In this document: positions 43,197-51,238 of the stretch, piece after piece
Layout of the letters: each line of letters opens with the position of its first letter
Numbering within the stretch: the stretch's first letter is position 1
Source of the DNA: Sediminibacterium ginsengisoli
GTDB lineage: Bacteria > Bacteroidota > Bacteroidia > Chitinophagales > Chitinophagaceae
DNA length: 64,000 nt
Reading direction: 5' to 3'
NCBI RefSeq assembly: GCF_900167075.1
Contig: NZ_FUWH01000005.1
Coordinates: 192,670-256,669, forward strand
The notes under the pieces: generated by a model
What the model was told of the DNA's origin: nothing
The model's database searches: none
Seen by the model: the letters and a program-made list of their open reading frames with translations, nothing else
Translations under genes and position numbers: made by a program

Positions 43197-44063
43197 TTAC
43201 CTCACGGTTTTATCTTTTTGTTTTTTTTGTACTTCAAGCTGCAGAATACCGAATGCATGACGCAATGCACTGGCAAGAGATGCCTTGGTAACGATGTTGG
43301 AAAGATCGATTCCCAGGTGCACCACGGTCTGTGCAATTTCCGGGCGTATGCCACTGATAATACATTCCGCGCCCATCAAACGCGTTGCCGCCACCGTTTT
43401 AATCAGGTGCTGCGCAACCAGCGAATCAACTGCAGGAACACCGGAAATATCGAGGATCGCGATGGTGCTGCCACTTTCAACGATCTCCTGTAAAAGCGCT
43501 TCCATCACTACCTGTGTACGCGAGCTGTCCAATGTTCCGATAATGGGGAGAGCAACTATTCCATCCCACACACGTATAACCGGTGTTGAAATCTCAGATA
43601 TCTCATCCGTCTGGCGCAGGATCACTTCTTCCCTGCTTTTAATAAAGGTCTCGAAAGTCATAATGCTCAGACTATCCAGCAGGTTATTCATTTTGAAACT
43701 GGCATCTACCAGTGCCTGGGGATCGTTTTTAAGCATTTTGGTAAGTGTCCCGATAATAGCCTGCTTCAGGCTGAGCACAAACATGCCCGTTTCCCTGGGC
43801 GTATACCCCTGCCTCGCCCTTGACATCGAAATTCCGGATAAGATCTCGTACACATTTTCAAATTCTTCAGACTGAACATCATTGAGGTTCTTGTCATTTA
43901 TACTTTTCAGCAGCGCCGAAAGCAATTCCTGCGACTGCTCGCCAAGTTCTTCATTGCTCATCAGGTCTTCGCGCAGGGATGCATCCGCCAATTGATTGGT
44001 CATCCAGTCTTCAAGTATCTGTTTGTGATTTTTTTGCAGTAGTTTGCTGATATCGGTTTTCAT
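43197..44063 (-). CDS. RsbR-like stressosome protein (RsbRD N-terminal + STAS)
   Basis: A 288-aa protein. The N-terminal half (~8-110: LLQKNHKQILEDWM, MSRARQGYTPRETGMFVLSL) matches the RsbRD_N helical domain. The C-terminal STAS domain (~165-280) contains AVDSLVAQHLIKT, where Ser replaces the Thr171 of Bacillus RsbR, and GIRPEIAQTVVHLGIDL, conserving Thr205. The N-terminal domain would receive the stress input, which is unknown. First gene of the six-gene operon. Confidence 0.9.
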   Translation of the reverse strand: MKTDISKLLQKNHKQILEDWMTNQLADASLREDLMSNEELGEQSQELLSALLKSINDKNLNDVQSEEFENVYEILSGISMSRARQGYTPRETGMFVLSLKQAIIGTLTKMLKNDPQALVDASFKMNNLLDSLSIMTFETFIKSREEVILRQTDEISEISTPVIRVWDGIVALPIIGTLDSSRTQVVMEALLQEIVESGSTIAILDISGVPAVDSLVAQHLIKTVAATRLMGAECIISGIRPEIAQTVVHLGIDLSNIVTKASLASALRHAFGILQLEVQKKQKDKTVR

Positions 44064-44156
44064 GAACGATGGTTTAAAAAAATAAGGAATGCGCTAGTTG
44101 GATGTGAATATACCCTCAGAGTTAAGAATATAGATATGCCGTTCGTCAGGTGCAGA

Positions 44157-44164
44157 CAAACATA
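44157..44164 (-). promoter_or_regulatory. Candidate -7 box for the stressosome operon
   Basis: TATGTTTG on the minus strand matches TAnnTTTG, about 94 nt upstream of the rsbR-like ATG. A TTG lies upstream but only 12 nt away, shorter than the usual spacer. Confidence 0.3.
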
Positions 44165-44261
44165 CTAATAATTAAACAACCCGGAAAACTTTTTAACCGA
44201 TCCTTTTTCAGCAATTCCTTATTTAAAACCACTTTTCTGCGGAAAGTATTTCATTCCCCGT

Positions 44262-44444
44262 TCAGCCCGCTTTTAAAGCTTTTTCAATATCTTTTCTCAG
44301 CGGGCCGAATTCTTTAACTGCCTGTCTGATCTGCTCATGTGTTTTGTGGGGATACTGCCGGTGCAGGTATTCCACTTCAGACGGATCGTTCAGATCCACG
44401 CGGATATCATCCTGTTTGCCTGTATTTTGCTTGTTGTCTGACAT
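44262..44444 (-). CDS. DUF3606 family small protein
   Basis: A 60-aa protein from ATG 44442-44444 (MSDNKQNTGKQDD); a longer upstream start is unlike the family. The core RVDLNDPSEVEYLHRQYPHK with THEQIRQAVKEFGP is the DUF3606 pattern (a helix-turn-helix-like, charged small protein). Function unknown; genes of this family are often stress-induced and near LigD/Ku. It ends the operon downstream of LigD, 32 bp away. Confidence 0.85.
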   Translation of the reverse strand: MSDNKQNTGKQDDIRVDLNDPSEVEYLHRQYPHKTHEQIRQAVKEFGPLRKDIEKALKAG

Positions 44445-44476
44445 AATGTTATATTTAGAATTAATAGAATATTTTA

Positions 44477-47188
44477 TCACGCCTCCATTTCACTCAGTTG
44501 GTTCACCAGTTTTTGCAGGTTCACACCTTTGCCAAGCACGGGCCTGAACAGATCACCTTCACTCCTGATCCGGTCAACTGCATTTTTAATTGTAAAATCT
44601 TTCATCTTCAATCCTTTCCTTACTTCCTCCCAATGCAATGGCATAGACACAGTGGCACCGGGCTTAGGCCGGAGCGAATAAGGCGCAGCAAGCGTGGCTT
44701 TGGGGCGGTTCTGGAGAAAATCCACATAGACCTTTCCCTTCCTGTTGGCTGTAAGCCGTTCGATACTGGTAAACCCGGGCAACCGCCGGTGAACATTCGT
44801 TGCAATGATCCTTCCGAAAAGCTGGCTCTGATCGTAATCATATTTTGCGCCTAAAGGGATGTAAATGTGAATACCTGTAGAGCCTGATGTTTTCGGGTAA
44901 GCTGTTACACCAAGCTCATCCAATACTTCTTTTACAGTCTGCGCAGTAGTGATCACCTGTTCAAAACTGTTTCCTTTATCCGGATCAAGGTCGATCATAC
45001 ACCAGTCGGGGTTATCGGGATTATCAACCGTGCTGTTCCACGGATTCATTTCGATAGCACCCAGATTTGCCATATACAGCAGATCCGATTCGTCCTGTGG
45101 TACCAGGAAATTCTTGTCTTCACCTGTACTGGTACGGTAAGGCATCTGCTTTACCCATTCAGGCGCTTTACCCGTTATGTCTTTCTGATAAAAACTGTGT
45201 CCGCTGATCCCATTCGGATAACGATTGAGTGATTGCGGACGGTTGATAAGATAGGGCATAATATAAGGTGCTACCTGGTAATAATAATTCAGCATCTCGC
45301 GTTTGGTAACCTTTACATCCGGCCAGTATATTTTGTTGAGGTTGGTAAAAGTCAATTCATGACCTTTCACTGTTTTAACCTGTGTTTTTTCGGTGGGATT
45401 CAATAAGGTTTTTCTTTCTTTGGTTACAGGCCTGATCAATCTCCGGGTTGCCTTTTTCTCTTTTGCAGTGAGTGTGGTTTCCACTTCAACCGCTACTTCC
45501 GCCTTCACGGATTTTGCGGCTTTATCAGTCCGCATACCCTCGAAAGAAGGATGACGCATTACGCCATCATCAGTAATTTCCGTATAACTGACCTCACATA
45601 CCAGTTGCGGCTTCAGCCAGGTAGCAGTGGCATGCGGCGGGTTATGCCTGAAACGGGAGGGTTTGTTCACATCAGGGATTTCTGTGAAGGGGCAGGTCTT
45701 TGTTACAAGCGGCCTGAACTGTTTCAGCATATCTTTTTGTGTCTGCTGGTTGAAGCCCGTACCGATCTTACCGGTATAAACCAGCTTCCCTTTCGCGTAA
45801 ACACCCACCAGTAAAGAACTGAAGGGCTTGGGCGAATCTTCATTATTGGTAAATCCTCCTATTACAACTTCATGGCGTTTATTAGCCTTGATCTTCAGCC
45901 AATCCCTGGTTCGCTCGCCGGGCATATAAATACTTTCTTTCCGTTTGGCCATGATCCCTTCCATGCCCATTTTTGATGCGGCATTTAAAAATTCGGCAGC
46001 AGATGTGTCGAAGCTTTCGCTGTATCGTATTACTGAATTATCAGGAATCAGATCCTTCAGTATCTGCTTGCGCTGCTCCAGCGGCAGTTCCATGGTACTC
46101 TTGCCCGACAACCATAAGATATCGAAAACATAATAGACCAGTTCGCCGTCAGCTTCGCTCCGCCAGTTCTGCAAAGAGCCGAAATGCGCAATTCCCTTGT
46201 TATTCAAAACACAGATCTCGCCGTCCACAACAGCATTGATATTCCAGCTACTGACAGCATCATATACCGGATAAAACTTTTCGTTGAAGGATTTATTATT
46301 CCTTGAGACAAGTTGAACATTGCCTTTATTAAGTAAAGCAAGCGCACGGTATCCATCCCATTTTATCTCGTATAACCAGCCTTCAGCATCGAATGCTTTG
46401 CCTGCGAGAGATGCAAGCATGGGGGAAACCGTTTTAGGGAATGGCATTTTTTTCAGTTCCTTCAGTAAAGGGTTTTGCGCAGGATCAGGCAGCGTTTTTT
46501 TTGCAACCGTTTTCTTTGCCGCCGGTTTCGCTCCTACTCTTTTCGTTGAAACAGGCTGATCTTTCTCCGTGGTTCCCGGCTCAATGGTTTTACGGCCATA
46601 TACCCGTGGCGGATTTGCAGCGATCTGTTCAAGCGTTTTCTTACTGATGACGGATTTGTCCTTCAACGTAATATCTGTTTGCCTCGCATACCGGTCGTTA
46701 TGCTTGATCAGCAGCCAGGCGTTATCTTCATCTGCATTCTTCAGTTTAACGAGGGCAAACTCACCTTTTACTTTTGAACCGTTCAATCTGAATTTCAATG
46801 AGCCTGCTTTTAACTGTTTAAGCAGATTCTTTTCATCTTTCTGCTTATCACCGGATGGATCAAGGGGTTCAAATGTTCCTGTGTCCCAAACGATCACGGT
46901 TCCGCCGCCATATTGTCCTTTGGGAATAATACCCTCAAAATCACGATAGTCGTAAGGATGATCTTCTACCATCATGGCCAGGCGTTTATCCCGCGGGTTC
47001 AGTGAAGGACCTTTCGGAACAGCCCAGCTTTTCAGTACACCGTCCATCTCCAGACGGAAATCATAATGCAACCGGGTTGCTGCGTGCTTCTGGATAACGA
47101 ATAGCAGGGAATTCTTGGTGCTTTTACCACCTGTTGGCTCAGGAGTTTTGCTGAATGAACGCTTTTTTCGGTATTGAGTTAGTCCCAT
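44477..47188 (-). CDS. ligD: DNA ligase D (LigD; phosphoesterase-ligase-polymerase)
   Basis: A 903-aa NHEJ enzyme with three domains in the order PE-LIG-POL. PE (~25-165): HAATRLHYDFRLEMDG and EDHPYDYRDFEGIIPKGQYG. LIG (~250-550): KxDG motif EIKWDGYR with adenylated K276. POL (~600-890): NLNKIYWPDVKVTKREML, catalytic DLDPDKG and SGSTGIHIYIPL. It processes and seals double-strand break ends with Ku; no Ku gene is in the window. It lies downstream of a ferritin-like gene and a Rieske/FAD oxidoreductase gene on the same strand. Confidence 0.95.
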   Translation of the reverse strand: MGLTQYRKKRSFSKTPEPTGGKSTKNSLLFVIQKHAATRLHYDFRLEMDGVLKSWAVPKGPSLNPRDKRLAMMVEDHPYDYRDFEGIIPKGQYGGGTVIVWDTGTFEPLDPSGDKQKDEKNLLKQLKAGSLKFRLNGSKVKGEFALVKLKNADEDNAWLLIKHNDRYARQTDITLKDKSVISKKTLEQIAANPPRVYGRKTIEPGTTEKDQPVSTKRVGAKPAAKKTVAKKTLPDPAQNPLLKELKKMPFPKTVSPMLASLAGKAFDAEGWLYEIKWDGYRALALLNKGNVQLVSRNNKSFNEKFYPVYDAVSSWNINAVVDGEICVLNNKGIAHFGSLQNWRSEADGELVYYVFDILWLSGKSTMELPLEQRKQILKDLIPDNSVIRYSESFDTSAAEFLNAASKMGMEGIMAKRKESIYMPGERTRDWLKIKANKRHEVVIGGFTNNEDSPKPFSSLLVGVYAKGKLVYTGKIGTGFNQQTQKDMLKQFRPLVTKTCPFTEIPDVNKPSRFRHNPPHATATWLKPQLVCEVSYTEITDDGVMRHPSFEGMRTDKAAKSVKAEVAVEVETTLTAKEKKATRRLIRPVTKERKTLLNPTEKTQVKTVKGHELTFTNLNKIYWPDVKVTKREMLNYYYQVAPYIMPYLINRPQSLNRYPNGISGHSFYQKDITGKAPEWVKQMPYRTSTGEDKNFLVPQDESDLLYMANLGAIEMNPWNSTVDNPDNPDWCMIDLDPDKGNSFEQVITTAQTVKEVLDELGVTAYPKTSGSTGIHIYIPLGAKYDYDQSQLFGRIIATNVHRRLPGFTSIERLTANRKGKVYVDFLQNRPKATLAAPYSLRPKPGATVSMPLHWEEVRKGLKMKDFTIKNAVDRIRSEGDLFRPVLGKGVNLQKLVNQLSEMEA

Positions 47189-47292
47189 ATCCGTAAAAAG
47201 TAAATAATTATACCACCGGCAGTTTATACCTCAGAGATGATATTGTTCATCCGGCTGAATAAGTGTTTGAAGTGGAATAAAATCCTCAATCC

Positions 47293-47610
47293 CTATTCCT
47301 CTACTGCCTGTTCCGCTTTCTCTCCGTTCTCAACAATATCACCTGGCTTGAACAATACATTTTTCATGATCGTTCTCCATTTGTCTTTTTTCCGGAGGAG
47401 AAATTCAAGATCCATTGCAAAGTGAATGAATTCTTCCTGCTGGGTCTGCTCCATGATCTTTTTCGCCTCTTTGTCTTTCTCAACAGAAATGCGTTGCTCA
47501 TACCAGCCGATCGCTTCCGCTTCTTCTGTAAGTGAAGTGATCATGCGTGCAAAAGTCCGCACTTCGGCTGAAAGTTCTTCCGGTGGTTCATGATACTGGT
47601 CAAAACTCAT
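47293..47610 (-). CDS. EncFtn-like encapsulated-ferritin family protein
   Basis: A 105-aa two-helix ferritin-like protein. The first helix reads LTEEAEAIGWYEQRIS and the second QQEEFIHFAMDLEFLLR. The ferroxidase triad of EncFtn (Glu32, Glu62, His65 in the Rhodospirillum protein) is conserved at E30, E60 and H63 with identical spacing. EncFtn forms annular decamers inside encapsulin shells. Here no encapsulin gene is in the window and the C-terminus (GEKAEQAVEE) does not resemble a shell-targeting peptide. It starts 10 bp after the FAD-Rieske oxidoreductase gene. Confidence 0.85.
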   Translation of the reverse strand: MSFDQYHEPPEELSAEVRTFARMITSLTEEAEAIGWYEQRISVEKDKEAKKIMEQTQQEEFIHFAMDLEFLLRKKDKWRTIMKNVLFKPGDIVENGEKAEQAVEE

Positions 47611-47620
47611 AATAGCATAT

Positions 47621-49147
47621 TTAAGGGTTCAATTGAATAGGCTCAAGCGGTATATTGGCAGGACCTGTCAGCACTTTTCCAGCCGCGGAAAAACGTGCAC
47701 CATGACAGGGACAATCCCAGGATCGCTCCGCAGTATTCCAGGTAACGCTGCATTTCATATGCGTACAGGCTGCATGAACGGCATGCAGTACGCCGGCTTC
47801 ATCTTTATACAACGCAATCTTATGATCGTCATATTTTACTACTTTTCCTTCGCCCGGAGCCAGTTCTGACAATGTAGCGATCCTGGTAGCCGACCATAAT
47901 GAACCTGCCAGGTGTACGGCAACATCTGCGTTATGTTTGATGAAATTGAGGAAGCCCGCAACAGGTTTGATCCGGTTGGGATTGAAAAGCGATTGATAAG
48001 GACTTGTTTCGCCCAGGATCATACTTTTCAATAACAGGGCAGCAACAGCACTGTATGTCATTCCGTTACCGCCGAAACCGGTGGCCACGTAAATATTTCC
48101 CGGGTGACCGGGCAGGTGGCCGATATAAGGCAACCCGTCTGCCGGTTCGAAATACTGGGAGGACCAGCGGTAATGAACTTCTTCAACTGCAAAATGCGTC
48201 CGGAGATAGGCTTCGAGCTGACGAAAACGGTTTTCAGTATTTTCTTCTTCGGCAGTCCGATGGTCATAGCCCCCTGCGATCATATACTTTTTTCCATCTA
48301 CCAGTTGCGTCCGGTAATAATGATAGGGATCCTGAGAGTCATATACCAATGCTTCAGGATAGGCAGCGTCATTCTCCAGGGTTACAGCCATGGCATAACT
48401 CCGGTAAGGTATACAACGAAGGTGCAACAGGTTTATTCCTACGGGAATATGTGTTGCAAAAACAATGGCAACCGCCTTGTAATTCCCGGCATCTGTCTCT
48501 ATATCAAGGGGCGTATCATTCTGTACATCGAGTACCCTGCAATGCTGTATGATAATGCCACCGGCGTCTTCGAAGGCTTTTGCCAATGCAAGCAGATAAT
48601 CCAGTGGATGGAACTGGGCCTGTCCGTTTATGCGGAAAGCGCTTTTGAAACCGAACGGGACGGGGATTTCCGTAACGGCTTCCATGTCTACTCCTGCGCC
48701 GATCGTAGCCTCGTGTATTTTCCGAAGTTCTTTCTCTTCTTCCTCCGTCTCAGCAAATACATAAGCAGGTTTATACTCAAACCCGCATTCAATATGATGA
48801 TCCCGGATATTCCTGCTGATCAGCTCAATCGCTTCTTTGGCTGCATTTGCAACAAGCTGCGCATTATCTTCTCCAAAGTTTTTATGAATAGTGGAATAAG
48901 GAGTATCCAGGAAGGTATTGATATGTGCAGTAGTGCCACCAGAGGTTCCGAATCCCAATGTTTCGGCTTCGAGCAGGATGCAGGATTTGCCGGACTGCTG
49001 CAACAGCAAGGCTGTAGTAAGTCCTGTGATCCCGCCGCCTGCGATAGCCACATCGTATATCAGGTTACGATCCGGCTGATTAACGGGCCGGAAAGGCGTA
49101 ACACTGTCCTGCCAAAGACTCACGCAGGCGCCATCTCTTGGTGTCAT
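47621..49147 (-). CDS. FAD-dependent oxidoreductase with C-terminal Rieske domain
   Basis: A 508-aa protein from ATG 49145-49147 (MTPRDGACVSLWQD). Residues ~25-385 form a DAO-type flavoprotein with dinucleotide motif VAIAGGGITGLTTALLL and a C-terminal FAD-contact ATGFGGNGMTYS. Residues ~410-508 form a Rieske [2Fe-2S] domain with ligands in CTHMKCS and CPCHGARF. Such proteins are common in Bacteroidota but their substrates are unknown. Being in one operon with an EncFtn-like ferritin suggests a redox role in iron handling, by inference. Confidence 0.88.
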   Translation of the reverse strand: MTPRDGACVSLWQDSVTPFRPVNQPDRNLIYDVAIAGGGITGLTTALLLQQSGKSCILLEAETLGFGTSGGTTAHINTFLDTPYSTIHKNFGEDNAQLVANAAKEAIELISRNIRDHHIECGFEYKPAYVFAETEEEEKELRKIHEATIGAGVDMEAVTEIPVPFGFKSAFRINGQAQFHPLDYLLALAKAFEDAGGIIIQHCRVLDVQNDTPLDIETDAGNYKAVAIVFATHIPVGINLLHLRCIPYRSYAMAVTLENDAAYPEALVYDSQDPYHYYRTQLVDGKKYMIAGGYDHRTAEEENTENRFRQLEAYLRTHFAVEEVHYRWSSQYFEPADGLPYIGHLPGHPGNIYVATGFGGNGMTYSAVAALLLKSMILGETSPYQSLFNPNRIKPVAGFLNFIKHNADVAVHLAGSLWSATRIATLSELAPGEGKVVKYDDHKIALYKDEAGVLHAVHAACTHMKCSVTWNTAERSWDCPCHGARFSAAGKVLTGPANIPLEPIQLNP

Positions 49148-49248
49148 ATGATTAAGATTATAACAGCGCAACTAAAAAAAACATACCAGAACCAACATCC
49201 TTAAAAAACACTGATATGACGCGCTGCTCATCTTGCCTGAAATTTGAT

Positions 49249-49704
49249 TTAACTATAAAATATACCAACCGGGTGATACTGCTGCATTTCATCCCCTCCC
49301 GTAACAATGCTGTCTCCATATTGCAGCCAGGCATGTGCCTTCATCGTTTTCACACCGCCTTTTTCAAAACTTACACCCAGGAATAATACGGACGGCATAC
49401 GGCGTAAACGAAGCATCAGTTTGGCCGCAATGGCTTTTTCGAAACACATGGTGCGGAAAGGCGCATGCCTGCACCCGCGCCTGATAGCGGTGCTGATCTC
49501 CGCAGCCATCGCCTGCCGGCCGTTTTGCATAAGCGGGATACTTTCTGCGGTAATATCCCTGCCCAGCAAAGGTGCCAGCCTGCGGAAAGGAAGAACCACC
49601 AGCATACACCTCGCCACGAGCAGCAAAAACCATGCTTCTCCAAAGCGGATATAATCTGCAGGCATTTTCCGATGATGGGTCTTCACAAAAAAATTATTTG
49701 TCAT
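49249..49704 (-). CDS. Lasso-peptide B2-type leader peptidase (transglutaminase-like)
   Basis: A 151-aa protein with the B2 pattern: an N-terminal RFGEAWFLLLVARCMLVVLPF segment (RLALEAFLLLALARLLLR-like), a catalytic Cys in RTMCFEKAIAAKLMLR and a His in MKAHAWLQYGD. This Cys-His(-Asp) protease removes the leader from a lasso precursor. The gene is divergent from the B1/PqqD-like gene, 79 bp apart, and no cyclase is adjacent: the nearest are 3.3 kb to the right and 10 kb to the left. Confidence 0.85.
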   Translation of the reverse strand: MTNNFFVKTHHRKMPADYIRFGEAWFLLLVARCMLVVLPFRRLAPLLGRDITAESIPLMQNGRQAMAAEISTAIRRGCRHAPFRTMCFEKAIAAKLMLRLRRMPSVLFLGVSFEKGGVKTMKAHAWLQYGDSIVTGGDEMQQYHPVGIFYS

Positions 49705-49753
49705 TCAGCATGAAAAATATACTCAGATATTCATGCATTGCCTCGTTGTTATC

Positions 49754-49761
49754 TATATTTG
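49754..49761 (+). promoter_or_regulatory. Candidate -7 box for the B1/PqqD-like gene
   Basis: TATATTTG matches TAnnTTTG and ends 22 nt before the ATG at 49784. A TTG sits 13 nt further upstream. Confidence 0.4.
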
Positions 49762-49783
49762 AACGGTGCTAATATAAAAAACA

Positions 49784-50095
49784 ATGCCGGCTGCAATCAC
49801 CAAAAATACAATCATCACCAGGAACAATAAGTATTTGACCAGCCGTATCGGGAAAGATATGGCCATGATGGATACGGATACCGGCAATTATATTGGCCTT
49901 AACTATGTAGCCGCCTGTATATGGGACATGCTCGGATCGCCGGTAAAAGCTGAAGAAATTATCTCCGGACTGCTGGAAAGATTTGATGTAACCCCTGAAC
50001 AGTGCGAAACGGAAACAATGGCCTGTATGGAAGAAATGTACAACCAGCATTTATTGCTGATTATCGGCAGCGGGCCCGACTCTTCCGGTCATTGA
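49784..50095 (+). CDS. PqqD-family RiPP recognition protein (lasso B1)
   Basis: A 103-aa winged-helix-like RiPP recognition element. The pattern MAMMDTDTGNYIGLNYVAACIWDML with AEEIISGLLERFDVTPEQCE is typical of PqqD/B1 (given in two parts). It binds the precursor leader at its Y/WxxP motif and presents it to B2 and the cyclase. It is divergent from the B2 gene and faces a run of plus-strand genes ending in cyclase 2 and precursor 2. One B1/B2 pair serving two cyclase-precursor modules is the simplest reading. Confidence 0.85.
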   Translation: MPAAITKNTIITRNNKYLTSRIGKDMAMMDTDTGNYIGLNYVAACIWDMLGSPVKAEEIISGLLERFDVTPEQCETETMACMEEMYNQHLLLIIGSGPDSSGH

Positions 50096-50200
50096 CATGA
50101 TTCCCCTTCCTGCACGAACATGGACGGTATAACGTTTGTTCAATAATGGCATAACAGGGCTGGCGCTCTTTTTGCTGGTCATTTCAATTAAAATACCGAT

Positions 50201-51238
50201 TTGATCCGTTTTACAGACAAAGGACTTTATTGCCCCGCAGGTAACTTTTACATCGATCCCTGGCAACCCGTTGAACGGGCGGTAATCACACATGCGCATA
50301 GTGATCATGCCCGCGCAGGTTCTGCCAGTTACCTGTGCCACCACCTGACCCTGCCTTTGCTGCAGTTAAGACTGGGCAATAATCACTATCAGTCCGTTGG
50401 CTGGAACGAACCTGTTTTCATCAACGGTGTACGCCTTTCCCTGCACCCCGCCGGGCATATTATCGGCTCCTCGCAGGTAAGACTAGAACACAATGGTGAG
50501 GTATGGGTTTTCAGCGGCGATTATAAAACAGAGCACGATGGACTGAGCGGCGCATTTGAACCTGTACGCTGCCATACATTCATTACCGAATCAACATTTG
50601 GTCTGCCCATCTATACCTGGAAGCCACAGCAGGTCATTTATGATGACATCAGCAACTGGATCCGGAACAATCAATCACATCAGAAAACAAGTGTACTGAT
50701 TGCCTACAGTCTAGGCAAAGCCCAGCGCATACTGGAAGCGGTGAGTGCTGTAACAGGAAATATTTATGCGCATGGTGCCGTATATAATGTACACGAAACT
50801 TTACAACAGGCCGGGATCCCGTTACCGGATATCAGGCGTGTAACACCCGAAACACCCAGGGAACAGCTGAAAGGCAGTGTTGTGATCGCTCCGCCGGGCG
50901 CGGCGGAAAGCCCGTGGATGAAAAAGTTCACGCCTTATGCAGTTGGCGTATGCAGCGGGTGGATGCAGGTTCGCGGTCATGCCAGGAGAAGTAATGTTGA
51001 TGCAGGCTTTGCATTAAGTGATCATGCCGACTGGCCGGGATTGTTGCAGGCCATCAATGCCACAGGCGCACAAAAGGTATTTGTAACACATGGTTTCCAA
51101 TCGGCACTCAGCCGTTACCTGAACGAGCAGGGACTTGAAGCGGCCGAAGTAAAGACAGAATATGGTAATGATGAAGAAATAACCGAGCTGAAAGAAGAGA
51201 ACGGTATTATTTCCGAACAAGCACCTGAAACAACATGA
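50201..51238 (+). CDS. Ligase-associated DNA exonuclease (metallo-beta-lactamase fold)
   Basis: A 345-aa metallo-beta-lactamase/beta-CASP family protein with TTG start (IRFTDKGLYCPAGNFYIDPW) matching the family's usual beginning. Metal motif THAHSDHAR near 30-38, then HPAGHIIGSSQV, FSGDYKTEHD, and the terminal FVTHGF. The family sits almost always next to an ATP-dependent ligase, as here, and is thought to trim DNA ends. Its last 4 bp overlap the ligase start (ATGA). Confidence 0.88.
   Translation: MIRFTDKGLYCPAGNFYIDPWQPVERAVITHAHSDHARAGSASYLCHHLTLPLLQLRLGNNHYQSVGWNEPVFINGVRLSLHPAGHIIGSSQVRLEHNGEVWVFSGDYKTEHDGLSGAFEPVRCHTFITESTFGLPIYTWKPQQVIYDDISNWIRNNQSHQKTSVLIAYSLGKAQRILEAVSAVTGNIYAHGAVYNVHETLQQAGIPLPDIRRVTPETPREQLKGSVVIAPPGAAESPWMKKFTPYAVGVCSGWMQVRGHARRSNVDAGFALSDHADWPGLLQAINATGAQKVFVTHGFQSALSRYLNEQGLEAAEVKTEYGNDEEITELKEENGIISEQAPETT

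Noticed and set aside
47293-47610. Encapsulin cargo-loading peptide at the end of the ferritin-like protein
   Set aside because: The C-terminus is acidic (GEKAEQAVEE) and lacks the hydrophobic LTVGSLR-like signature; no shell gene nearby.
48104-49204. 366-codon open frame antisense to the Rieske/FAD oxidoreductase
   Set aside because: Shadow of a strongly supported gene; no recognisable motifs.
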